44,284 nucleotides of DNA from F23-B02 sp963613665 (lineage in GTDB: Bacteria; Bacillota; Clostridia; Oscillospirales; Oscillospiraceae), in contig CAVEAL010000020.1 of NCBI GenBank assembly GCA_963613665.1, forward strand, positions 1 through 44,284. The letters run 5' to 3'. Positions 17,022-24,352 of this stretch are shown here, one piece after another. How positions within the stretch are numbered: the first letter of the stretch is position 1; every line of letters starts with the position of its first letter. Position numbers and translations under genes: made by a program. The notes below the pieces were generated by a model. That model did no database searches. It was not told the origin of the DNA and was given only the letters and a program-made list of their open reading frames with translations.

Positions 17022-19442
17022 ATGAAATACGATTTCACGGCTATCGAAAAGAAATGGCAGAAAAACTGGGAAGAGACCAAGCCCTATGCGGCAGTGACTG
17101 GCGATAATACCCGTCCTAAGTTCTACGGACTTATAGAGTTCCCGTATCCCTCCGGTCAGGGCCTGCACGTCGGTCACCCGCGCCCCTTTACGGCGATGGA
17201 CATCGTCACGCGCAAAAAGCGCATGGACGGCTACAATGTCCTGTTCCCGATAGGCTTTGACGCCTTCGGTCTGCCGACCGAGAACTACGCCATCAAGAAC
17301 CATGTGCATCCGGCAAAGGTCACGGCCGACAATATCAAGACCTTTACATCCCAGCTCAAGATGCTCGGCTACGGCTTCGACTGGGACAGAGCGGTTGATA
17401 CCACCGATCCCAAATACTACAAATGGACGCAGTGGATATTCCTCCAGATGTACAAGCACGGCCTTGCCTACAAGACAACCATGCCAGTCAACTGGTGTAC
17501 CTCCTGCAAGTGCGTGCTTGCAAATGAGGAGGTCGTTGACGGCGTGTGCGAGCGCTGCGGCAGTGAGGTCATCCGCAAGGAAAAAAGCCAGTGGATGCTG
17601 CGCATAACAAAATACGCCCAGCGTCTTATCGACGATCTGGACGATGTCGATTATATCGAGCGCGTCAAGATACAGCAGCGCAACTGGATAGGCCGCTCAA
17701 CCGGCGCCGAGGTCACCTTCAAGACCAATATAGGCGATGAGGTCACCGTTTACACGACCCGCGCCGACACTCTTTTTGGTACGACCTATATGGTCATATC
17801 TCCCGAGCATCCGCTGCTGGGCGAGTGGAAGGACAAGATCAGAAACTGGGACGAGGTCGAGGCATATCAGAACGAGGCTGCGCATAAGTCCGATTTCGAG
17901 CGCGGCGAGCTGAACAAGGAAAAGACCGGCGTTCGTCTCGACGGCATTGAGGCGGAAAACCCGGTTACTCATAAGATGCTGCCCATGTTCGTTTCCGACT
18001 ATGTCCTCATGGGCTACGGCACCGGCATCGTCATGGGCGTTCCCGGCCATGATCAGCGCGACTGGGAGTTTGCGACAAAGTTCGGTCTGCCCATCGTCGA
18101 GGTCGTCTCCGGCGGCGATATCACCAAGGAGGCCTTCGTCGCAAAGGACGACAGCGCCGTCATGGTGAACTCGGGCTTCCTCAACGGCATGACCGTAAAG
18201 GAAGCGATCCCCGCAATGAAAAAATACGTCGTCGAGCAGGGAATAGGCAAGGAAAAGGTAAACTACAAGCTGCGCGACTGGGTGTTCTCCCGCCAGCGCT
18301 ACTGGGGCGAGCCCATCCCGATGGTAAACTGCCCGAAGTGCGGCTGGGTGCCCGTTCCGGAGGAAGAGCTCCCGCTGCTCCTGCCGGACGTTGAAAACTA
18401 CGAGCCGACCGACAACGGCGAGTCTCCCATCGCAAAAATGCGTGACTGGGTCGAAACGACCTGTCCCATGTGCGGCGGCAAGGCCGAGCGCGAGACCGAT
18501 ACGATGCCCCAGTGGGCAGGCTCAAGCTGGTACTTCCTGCGATACATGGATCCGCATAACGACAAGGCTCTTGCCTCCAAGGAGGCGCTTGAGTACTGGT
18601 CGCCGGTCGATTGGTACAACGGCGGCATGGAGCACACGACACTGCATCTGCTGTACTCCCGTTTCTGGCACAAATTCCTGTACGATATCGGCGTTGTGCC
18701 GACCAAGGAGCCTTACGCCAAACGCACGAGCCACGGCATGATCCTCGGCGAGGGCGGCGAAAAAATGTCGAAGTCCCGCGGCAACGTCGTAAATCCCAAT
18801 GACATCGTCGCACAGTACGGTGCGGATACGATGCGTCTGCACATCATGTTTATCGGCGATTTTGAAAAGGCCGTATCTTGGTCAAACGAGGCAGTCAAGG
18901 GCTCGAAGCGCTTCCTTGACCGCTGCTGGAACCTCATGGAGCTTGCACAGGACGGCGACGGCTATTCGGCAAAGAACGAGTCGATCATCCACAAAACGAT
19001 CAAGAAGGTCGGTACCGATATAGACGAGCTGAAAATGAACACCGCAATAGCGGCGCTCATGACCATGGTAAACGAGTTCTATTCAAACGGCTGCACAAAG
19101 GGCGAGGTCAGGACTCTTATCCTCATGCTCAGCCCCTTTGCACCGCATATCGCTGAGGAAATGTGGGAGCTCATGGGCTTTGCGGCTCAGGAGGGCAAGA
19201 TGGCCATGCAGATGCACTGGCCGGAGTACGACGAGGCAAAGACCGTCGATGCAACGCGCGAGATGGCAGTTCAGGTAAACGGTAAGCTCAAGAGCACCAT
19301 CACCGTCCCGTCCGACTCCGACGACAGCGTCATTATTGAGGTCGCCTGCGCCGACGAAAAGATAAAGCGTCTGATGGAGGGCAAGCAGCTTTTCAAGACC
19401 ATAGTCGTAAAGAATAAACTTATAAATCTTATCATAAAGTAA
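17022..19442 (+). CDS. leuS: Leucyl-tRNA synthetase
   Basis: An 806-residue class Ia synthetase charging tRNA-Leu. The HIGH motif appears as HVGH in PYPSGQGLHVGHPRP near residue 40-50, and KMSKS appears as EKMSKSRGN near 585. Between them lie the CP1 editing domain (about 220-420) and two Cys-pair zinc-binding inserts (near 160-185 and 445-490). The C-terminal anticodon and tail domains are complete. The ribosome-binding site is AAGGGAG, about a dozen bases upstream of ATG 17022. I looked for a T-box leader in the 45-base gap and found none. Expression probably comes from the upstream operon. Confidence 0.97.
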   Translation: MKYDFTAIEKKWQKNWEETKPYAAVTGDNTRPKFYGLIEFPYPSGQGLHVGHPRPFTAMDIVTRKKRMDGYNVLFPIGFDAFGLPTENYAIKNHVHPAKVTADNIKTFTSQLKMLGYGFDWDRAVDTTDPKYYKWTQWIFLQMYKHGLAYKTTMPVNWCTSCKCVLANEEVVDGVCERCGSEVIRKEKSQWMLRITKYAQRLIDDLDDVDYIERVKIQQRNWIGRSTGAEVTFKTNIGDEVTVYTTRADTLFGTTYMVISPEHPLLGEWKDKIRNWDEVEAYQNEAAHKSDFERGELNKEKTGVRLDGIEAENPVTHKMLPMFVSDYVLMGYGTGIVMGVPGHDQRDWEFATKFGLPIVEVVSGGDITKEAFVAKDDSAVMVNSGFLNGMTVKEAIPAMKKYVVEQGIGKEKVNYKLRDWVFSRQRYWGEPIPMVNCPKCGWVPVPEEELPLLLPDVENYEPTDNGESPIAKMRDWVETTCPMCGGKAERETDTMPQWAGSSWYFLRYMDPHNDKALASKEALEYWSPVDWYNGGMEHTTLHLLYSRFWHKFLYDIGVVPTKEPYAKRTSHGMILGEGGEKMSKSRGNVVNPNDIVAQYGADTMRLHIMFIGDFEKAVSWSNEAVKGSKRFLDRCWNLMELAQDGDGYSAKNESIIHKTIKKVGTDIDELKMNTAIAALMTMVNEFYSNGCTKGEVRTLILMLSPFAPHIAEEMWELMGFAAQEGKMAMQMHWPEYDEAKTVDATREMAVQVNGKLKSTITVPSDSDDSVIIEVACADEKIKRLMEGKQLFKTIVVKNKLINLIIK

Positions 19443-19445
19443 AGG

Positions 19446-19474
19446 TTGACATTATGCCCGAATGTGAGTATAAT
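19446..19474 (+). promoter_or_regulatory. Perfect sigma-A consensus promoter of rpsU
   Basis: TTGACA (19446-19451) and TATAAT (19469-19474) with exactly 17 bases between them: a textbook match, beginning four bases after the leuS stop. The predicted start near 19481 gives a leader of about 60 bases. Confidence 0.9.
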
Positions 19475-19506
19475 ATCAACGTTAAGCCATGAATTTGGCC
19501 CTTAAA

Positions 19507-19520
19507 GCGTCGAAAGACGT
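19507..19520 (+). promoter_or_regulatory. GAAA-tetraloop hairpin in the rpsU leader
   Basis: CGTC (19508-19511) pairs with GACG (19516-19519) around GAAA, extended by a G-T wobble. It sits five bases before GGAGGGAG (19525-19532), the rpsU ribosome-binding site. A second weak stem (GCCA/TGGC) is near 19487-19500. It could be a protein-binding translational control site; this is inference. Confidence 0.4.
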
Positions 19521-19540
19521 ATATGGAGGGAGTGAAATAA

Positions 19541-19726
19541 ATGTCTGAAGTCTATGTCAAGGAGAACGAATCTCTGGACAATGCTCTTAAAAGATTTAAG
19601 CGCAGCTGTGCCAAGGCCGGTGTACTGGCTGATCTGAGAAAGAAGGAGTACTACCAGAGCCCCAGCGTCAAGCGCCGCAAGAAGAGCGAGGCAGCACGCA
19701 AGAACAAGAATAAGCGTTACTACTGA
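19541..19726 (+). CDS. rpsU: 30S ribosomal protein bS21
   Basis: A 61-residue basic protein of the small ribosomal subunit platform, near the anti-Shine-Dalgarno end of 16S rRNA. The sequence EVYVKENESLDNALKRFKR and the Lys/Arg-rich C-terminus ending KNKRYY are characteristic. It is a stand-alone gene with its own consensus promoter, leader and strong terminator, as expected for a highly expressed small protein. Confidence 0.97.
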   Translation: MSEVYVKENESLDNALKRFKRSCAKAGVLADLRKKEYYQSPSVKRRKKSEAARKNKNKRYY

Positions 19727-19737
19727 TAACGCAAGCA

Positions 19738-19770
19738 AAATTCCGCATCGAAAGATGCGGAATTTTTTTT
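19738..19770 (+). terminator. Strong intrinsic terminator of rpsU
   Basis: A 12-bp perfect stem (19738-19749 with 19754-19765) closes on a GAAA tetraloop and continues into a T tract reaching 19770. Confidence 0.93.
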
Positions 19771-19810
19771 ATGCTCAGAGTGCTTTTTTGGCCGGTCAAC
19801 AGGCTGTTTA

Positions 19811-19840
19811 TTGACATTTTCTCTCGCATTACTGTATAGT
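19811..19840 (+). promoter_or_regulatory. Promoter of the XRE regulator module
   Basis: TTGACA (19811-19816) and TATAGT (19835-19840) with an 18-base spacer. It lies between the rpsU terminator and the regulator start at 19867, whose ribosome-binding site AGGGAGG is at 19851-19857. Confidence 0.75.
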
Positions 19841-19866
19841 GAAATCACAAAGGGAGGCGATGCGCA

Positions 19867-20538
19867 ATGGAAATGAACAAAACAGGGAGGCTTATCGAGC
19901 AGATGCGCAGGGAAAAGAACATGACGCAGGCTGAGCTTGCCGACGCTGTCGGCGTATCGAAGCAGGCCGTTTCAAACTGGGAGCGCGGCAAGCGATTCCC
20001 CGACGTTTCGCTCATAGAATCTCTTTCCGAAACGCTCGGCGTGAGCGCGGCGGAGCTTATAAAGGGCGAGCGCATACAAAAATCGAACATCGAGGAGCGC
20101 GAGGTCACTCAGCTCGTTTTTGACGCGCTGAGGGTGCAGAAGCGCGAGCTTGACCGCCGCTGGAGGCTCATAACGCTCATCTTCGTTGCGCTGACGGCCA
20201 TGCTCTGCCTCGGCCGGGAGTACGCGTTTTTCTTTGATAAGCTGATCCTGCTCAATTTCGGAACATGGAGCGCCTTTGCAATGCTCATAGCCGTCGCTTT
20301 CGGCTGCGCTGTTCGTTATTTCAGCGCTGATAAGGAAAGCTTTTATAAAACAGCCCTCGGCGCGATGGCGGCGTGGATAGTCAGCGAGGCCTTTGCCGCG
20401 ATAGGCTTTAAAAATGACCTTGTGTCGGTCATCGGACTGGTCACATTTGCCGCGGAAATGGCCTGGTATGTCCTATGCGGCCTCGCCGGAGCCTGGGCGA
20501 CGCACGCGGTGATGTGGGTTCTGAAATTTAAAAAGTGA
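19867..20538 (+). CDS. Membrane-bound XRE-family transcriptional regulator
   Basis: A 223-residue protein with an N-terminal Cro/C1-type helix-turn-helix (residues 7-65, with QAELADAVGVSKQAVSNWERG). A charged linker follows, then about four hydrophobic segments (101-118, 134-151, 162-180, 185-217). The DNA-binding domain must therefore be tethered at the inner face of the membrane, so the hydrophobic part may sense a membrane signal or partner. It has its own promoter and precedes an unknown membrane protein and a zinc ribbon gene, which are probable partners or targets. The ligand is unknown. The N-terminal class is secure; the regulatory role is inferred. Confidence 0.85.
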   Translation: MEMNKTGRLIEQMRREKNMTQAELADAVGVSKQAVSNWERGKRFPDVSLIESLSETLGVSAAELIKGERIQKSNIEEREVTQLVFDALRVQKRELDRRWRLITLIFVALTAMLCLGREYAFFFDKLILLNFGTWSAFAMLIAVAFGCAVRYFSADKESFYKTALGAMAAWIVSEAFAAIGFKNDLVSVIGLVTFAAEMAWYVLCGLAGAWATHAVMWVLKFKK

Positions 20539-20585
20539 AAATTGAATTGATTGTTTATATAAAAAGAAGCGGAGGGTGATATCAT

Positions 20586-20624
20586 ATGAAGTGTAGACTG
20601 TTAGGGAGTGAAATATTTGAATAG
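20586..20624 (+). CDS. Possible 12-codon leader peptide
   Basis: ATG at 20586 follows GGAGG (20571-20575) and opens a 12-codon frame (MKCRLLGSEIFE) ending in TAG at 20622-20624. The next gene's likely TTG start (20617) lies inside this frame in another phase, so ribosomes finishing the leader would stop beside that start. It may be a coupling device or a chance ORF. No conservation data are available here. Confidence 0.25.
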   Translation: MKCRLLGSEIFE

Positions 20625-21435
20625 AGACAATTCAATTATTAAGCCGAAGATAAGAATAATTGGCTTGTGCGCCTTGTCAGCCTATGAGCTCGTGCTGCTT
20701 ATAATAATGCTCGTCGCGGCAAATGCCGTCGGCTTTGGGACGTATGTTGTCGATAAGGGGCTTGTCGCGACGGTATCAACGCCGCTGCTGCTCGTTCTGT
20801 TCCTGCTTGCGCTTATTTATGAGATACGGCGTTTTTGGGGCAAAAGCCGAAACCGATGGGGAAGATACGCGCTCTGCGCAATTGCCGCCGTGCTGATAGT
20901 CGGGAGCACGGTTTGGTACGCATTTCACTCACCCGTGGGCGGAAAGCAGCTGCTCACGCCGATGCGCCAATACGCAGGCGACCTGAGCGCGCCGCTTTTG
21001 GCGGATATCTCGCCTGACGAGAACGCGGAGCTTGAAGCCTGGATAGAGAAAGACCCCGCGGAAAACGACGGCCACGTGGTTTATAACAAAAGCGATCTTG
21101 CCGCTGAGATCATCAGCACTCAGCAGGATGTGCCGCCCTTTGCAGGACCCCGGGAGGGCTTTGCCGTCCAAGAAAACTATTACAGCACAAAGCTGTATTC
21201 CGACTGCGCGAGCGAGCGCGTGGTGCGGCTGCTCGTGAACGCGTGGGACTATCCGACATCGCAGGAGGGCACGCTAAGTAACGACGTAAGCTTTAAGCTC
21301 TCGGAAAACGACGGTCAGCACCTGATAATTTGGCGCGGACCGAACGTGCTCGAGGTCGATTACTCCGGCGCTGCAAGCCTTGCGGAGCATTTGGAGCTTT
21401 ACGCAAGCGCCATATCCAAGGAGGGCAACAAATGA
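20617..21435 (+). CDS. Unknown membrane protein with C-terminal soluble domain
   Basis: A 272-residue protein from the TTG at 20617. I prefer this start because AGGGAG (20603-20608) is eight bases upstream; the in-frame GTG at 20608 overlaps that site. Three hydrophobic segments (about 12-37, 49-70 and 84-102) precede a soluble domain of about 165 residues, which contains no motif I recognise and has a short negatively charged segment near 'DISPDENAELEAW'. It follows the XRE regulator and overlaps the zinc-ribbon gene by four bases (ATGA), so the three genes form one transcription unit. The function is unknown. Confidence 0.7.
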   Translation: MNRDNSIIKPKIRIIGLCALSAYELVLLIIMLVAANAVGFGTYVVDKGLVATVSTPLLLVLFLLALIYEIRRFWGKSRNRWGRYALCAIAAVLIVGSTVWYAFHSPVGGKQLLTPMRQYAGDLSAPLLADISPDENAELEAWIEKDPAENDGHVVYNKSDLAAEIISTQQDVPPFAGPREGFAVQENYYSTKLYSDCASERVVRLLVNAWDYPTSQEGTLSNDVSFKLSENDGQHLIIWRGPNVLEVDYSGAASLAEHLELYASAISKEGNK

Positions 21436-21644
21436 AAATAACAGCATGCCCGTTCTGCGGCGGCGCGGCGGAGAGAGGATATATACAGTCCTCGCGCCAG
21501 ATAATTTGGAGCGGCGAAAAGAAAGAAGGATTCTTTCTCGCCGGTGACGGAGACATTAAGATAACAGAAGGAACTCTGAAACCGGTAATTGCCGAGAGCT
21601 TTGCCTGCCCCAAGTGCAAAATTATATTTACGCCGATCGAATAA
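21432..21644 (+). CDS. Small zinc-ribbon protein, DUF6487-like
   Basis: A 70-residue protein with two Cys pairs, CPFCG at residues 6-10 and CPKC near the C-terminus, giving a four-Cys zinc ribbon. Between them is GYIQSSRQIIWSGEKKEGFF, which resembles the DUF6487 family ('GYIQSGRPIFWS' type) found in Firmicutes. The family's function is not known to me. Translation is coupled to the membrane protein through an ATGA overlap. It is followed by a shared convergent terminator. Confidence 0.8.
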   Translation: MKITACPFCGGAAERGYIQSSRQIIWSGEKKEGFFLAGDGDIKITEGTLKPVIAESFACPKCKIIFTPIE

Positions 21645-21652
21645 AACAAAAA

Positions 21653-21681
21653 CCCACCTTGCGCTAAAAACGCAGGGTGGG
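21653..21681. terminator. Bidirectional terminator between convergent operons
   Basis: An 11-bp stem (21653-21663 with 21671-21681, one G-U wobble) around a 7-base loop. T-rich stretches follow on both strands (TTTTT on plus, TTTTTGTTTT on minus). It ends the XRE module on plus and the nucleosidase operon on minus. Confidence 0.88.
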
Positions 21682-21687
21682 TGATTT

Positions 21688-22344
21688 TTATATCTCGCCG
21701 AGTACGGCACAGACGGCGTCAAAGGCCTTCTGTGCGGCAAAGGCGACGTTTTTCTCAAAGCTGCCGAGACCCGCTTCGTCCTCAGTGTCGGATATGGCGC
21801 GGATGCAGTTAAACGGAACTTTCATCGCTCTGCACACATGTGCCGCCGCGGCGGTCTCCATATCGCAGCACACGGGGTCAAAGCGCTCTATTATGCTCTC
21901 GCGCCCGTCGCTTTCGATAAACACATCGCCTGTGACGGTGCGGCCGCACAGAAGCCCTTGAGAGCGGCCGATCTCAACTATATCCTGCGCACAGGCAAAA
22001 TCGGGCTCAATGGCGCTCGGATGATAGTCGATGATGAGCTGCCGCGGCAGGTCGTGATAGACGCAGTCTGTTATCATGATGCACTGGCCTATGTGAACTC
22101 CGCTCTTTATCGCTCCTGCGACACCGGACATGATGACTCTGTCTGCGCCGCAGTCGCGGATAAGCGTCATGGCGCCGAGGGCCGCGTTTACCTTTCCGAG
22201 TCCGCAGAACACGGCGGACACCTCATGCCCGCACAAAACGCCGTCGGCACGTATCATCCCGTGCACTGCACTCGCCTTGCCGCCGAGCGCGGCCTTATAC
22301 GGCTCAAATTCCGGCGCGCATGCGCATAGTATTCCTGTTTTCAT
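21688..22344 (-). CDS. mtnN: 5'-methylthioadenosine/S-adenosylhomocysteine nucleosidase family protein
   Basis: A 218-residue phosphorylase-superfamily nucleosidase that would cleave adenine from MTA or SAH, recycling by-products of SAM use. Family marks are CGLGKVNAALGAM (usual GIGKVNAA), SGVAGAI, CCDMETAAAAHVC with the substrate-binding Met-Glu, and AISDTEDE with the catalytic Asp. The N-terminal acidic residue lies in APEFEP. It is somewhat divergent, so a related substrate such as futalosine cannot be excluded. The start overlaps the upstream editing-protein stop (ATGA), with GGGAGGT before it. It is the last gene of a three-gene minus-strand operon. Confidence 0.85.
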   Translation of the reverse strand: MKTGILCACAPEFEPYKAALGGKASAVHGMIRADGVLCGHEVSAVFCGLGKVNAALGAMTLIRDCGADRVIMSGVAGAIKSGVHIGQCIMITDCVYHDLPRQLIIDYHPSAIEPDFACAQDIVEIGRSQGLLCGRTVTGDVFIESDGRESIIERFDPVCCDMETAAAAHVCRAMKVPFNCIRAISDTEDEAGLGSFEKNVAFAAQKAFDAVCAVLGEI

Positions 22345-22904
22345 TCTTCAACCTCCCACGGTAAAACTACGGCTGCGTATTCGTGTCCGACCTCCGGCAG
22401 GAACTTTTCCGTAATATCGGCAGTCTTTATCTTTAATGTGGATGTGTTGATGCACGGATGGCAGCCTATGTATTCGTCCTTCAAAAGATCCCCGTCGATA
22501 ATAAGATGCACCCTGCCATTGTCATTCATGAGCCCCAGCACGCTCACGGAGCCCGGCGTTATGTCCAGCAGCTCCTGCATGTGCTCGGGGGAGGCAAACG
22601 ATAGCCGCGCCGTCCCTATCTGCTTTGAAAGAAGCTTTGTCTTAAAAGGCTTGTCTCCGGGCATTAGCAGCAGATAAAACTCGGTCTGCTGGCGGTTCGT
22701 GAGAAAGAGGTTTTTACAGATCTTCGCGCCGAGCGTTTTTTCTATCTCATGGCAGGCCTCAATGGTATCGGCGTGCTCGTGGTCGACCCTTCCGTAGCCA
22801 ATGCCGAGCCTGTCGAGCATATCATAGCAGCGCTGCTCCTTCGGCAGACGCTCATCGTAGTTTTCGGGTCTGCCGCTGTAAAGCTGTGATGTTTCCATTT
22901 TCAT
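22341..22904 (-). CDS. ProX-type prolyl-tRNA editing protein
   Basis: A 187-residue YbaK/ProX-superfamily protein that hydrolyses mischarged tRNA (Ala-tRNA-Pro in characterised members). Visible family features are the DHEHADTIEAC block, the AKICKNLFLTNRQQTEFYLLL strand with the conserved Lys, LSFASPEHMQELLDITPGSVSVLGL and GCHPCINTSTLKI. The full length fits a free-standing editing factor. The first ATG (22904) is fused to the CoA-transferase stop as TAAATG and only three bases from AAGAGG; a second ATG two codons later (22898) has better spacing and may be the true start. Its pairing with a CoA-transferase has no clear metabolic logic. Confidence 0.9.
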   Translation of the reverse strand: MKMETSQLYSGRPENYDERLPKEQRCYDMLDRLGIGYGRVDHEHADTIEACHEIEKTLGAKICKNLFLTNRQQTEFYLLLMPGDKPFKTKLLSKQIGTARLSFASPEHMQELLDITPGSVSVLGLMNDNGRVHLIIDGDLLKDEYIGCHPCINTSTLKIKTADITEKFLPEVGHEYAAVVLPWEVEE

Positions 22905-24239
22905 TTACCTCTTGTTTGACGGCAGCCAGATGCGGTTTGCCTCGGCTGCCTTGATAAGCTCATCGCGGAAGTCCGGGTGAGCGATGCTTATGAGCGCGTC
23001 GGCGCGCTCCCATGTGGTGAGCCCAGCGAGGTTCACGACACCGTACTCGGTTGCGACGTAATAGGCAAGCGATCGAGGTGTGGTTATGATATCGCCGGAG
23101 AAGGTCGGAACTATGCGGCTGTGCATGACGCCGTTTTTATCCGTGTGCGTACTGCTCATGCAGATAAATGCCTTGCCGCCGCGCGACATCTGCGCTCCGC
23201 ACACGAAGTCGAGCTGACCGCCCGTGCCGCTTATCTGCCGCGTTCCGGAGCTTTCCGAGCTTATCTGGCCGTAGAGATCTGCACCGATGCAGGCGTTAAT
23301 GGACACCATGTTGTCGTTCTGCGCGATCACATATGGGTCGTTTACATACGATAGAGGATAGCCGAGATAGTCGGGATTATCGTTGAGCCAGGCATTGAAC
23401 TCATGACTGCCGATGGCGAGGCCGAGCACACCCTTGCCGGGGTGCAGCGTCTTTTTCCTGTTTGTGAGCTTTCCTGCCTTGAACATGGCAAGATATCCGT
23501 CCGAGCACAGCTCCGTGTGCATGCCGAGATCCTTGAGATCGCTGTCTGCGATGAGCTCACCGAGGGCGTTCGGCATACCGCCTATACCGAGCTGCACGCA
23601 GGCGCCGTTTTCTATATACGGCAGCAGCAGATTTGCTATTTTGATATCCGTCTCTGTCGGCGCAGGGTTCGGCATCTCAAAAAGAGGAGGATCGCCGGTC
23701 TCGACTATATGATCGACCTCGGAAATGTGAATCCTTGCTTCCACGCTGCCCTTTATGCGCGGAATGTTTCGGTTTACCTCGACAATGACGATCTTGGAAT
23801 TGCCAGCTATGCATTTTGACAGACCCAGCGACGGCCCAAAATAAAAATACCCCTCGTCGTCAATGCCGGATACTGCGGCCATGCATACATCCGACGTGAG
23901 AAAATTTTTGTAGTACCACGCTAAATTCCTGAACACCATCGGCTCAAAAAATGCTCTGCCCATGTCGCACATTTTCCGCTCATAGCCGGAGCAATGCCAT
24001 GTGTTGTATACAAAATGCTCCATCTCCGGGTCGCACTCGATGACCTGTATGGGGCCGAAAATGAGGTCGCCGCGTATCTTGACGCTCTTGAGCTCATCGC
24101 GCCGCCTTGCCAGCGCAGCATCGCACACGGCGGGAAAACCGAGGTTGGATGTGTATTCGACCCAGTCGCCGCTTTTTACGCATTTGACAGCCTCGTCGGC
24201 GCTTGTGAGCTTTTCGCTGTATTCACTTAAAAAGTCCAT
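22905..24239 (-). CDS. Acetyl-CoA hydrolase/transferase family CoA-transferase (butyryl-CoA:acetate type)
   Basis: A 444-residue class I CoA-transferase that swaps CoA between acids such as butyrate, acetate or 4-hydroxybutyrate. The glycine loop QLGIGGMPNALG and the likely catalytic Glu in HTELCSDGYLAMFKAG are present, as are the C-terminal GTGGQLDF and HPDFRDELIKAAE. The EHFVYNTWHCSGYERKM segment corresponds to the region used to recognise butyryl-CoA and 4-hydroxybutyryl-CoA transferases, but the exact acid cannot be decided here. I start at ATG 24239 (MDFLSEYSEKL), five bases after GGAGGT. The longer frame upstream reads through the promoter and is not credible. It leads the minus-strand operon and is a hint of a fermentative, possibly butyrate-forming, anaerobe. 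Confidence 0.88.
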   Translation of the reverse strand: MDFLSEYSEKLTSADEAVKCVKSGDWVEYTSNLGFPAVCDAALARRRDELKSVKIRGDLIFGPIQVIECDPEMEHFVYNTWHCSGYERKMCDMGRAFFEPMVFRNLAWYYKNFLTSDVCMAAVSGIDDEGYFYFGPSLGLSKCIAGNSKIVIVEVNRNIPRIKGSVEARIHISEVDHIVETGDPPLFEMPNPAPTETDIKIANLLLPYIENGACVQLGIGGMPNALGELIADSDLKDLGMHTELCSDGYLAMFKAGKLTNRKKTLHPGKGVLGLAIGSHEFNAWLNDNPDYLGYPLSYVNDPYVIAQNDNMVSINACIGADLYGQISSESSGTRQISGTGGQLDFVCGAQMSRGGKAFICMSSTHTDKNGVMHSRIVPTFSGDIITTPRSLAYYVATEYGVVNLAGLTTWERADALISIAHPDFRDELIKAAEANRIWLPSNKR

Positions 24240-24266
24240 GTCAGACCTCCTAACTGTAGTGGCTAT

Positions 24267-24295
24267 ATTATCGCATATTTTCGTCAGCCGCGCAA
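24267..24295 (-). promoter_or_regulatory. Promoter of the CoA-transferase operon
   Basis: On the minus strand TTGCGC (24295-24290) and GATAAT (24272-24267) are 17 bases apart, about 28 bases before the start codon. It is back to back with the plus-strand promoter of the glycosylase gene. Confidence 0.55.
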
Positions 24296-24296
24296 C

Positions 24297-24325
24297 TTGT
24301 AAAAAAACGAGCCGGGGTATATAAT
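24297..24325 (+). promoter_or_regulatory. Promoter of the DNA glycosylase gene
   Basis: TTGTAA (24297-24302) and a perfect TATAAT (24320-24325) with 17 bases between them, ending 27 bases before the preferred ATG at 24353. Confidence 0.78.
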
Positions 24326-24352
24326 TATTTATCATTTTTTCGAGGGATGCAT

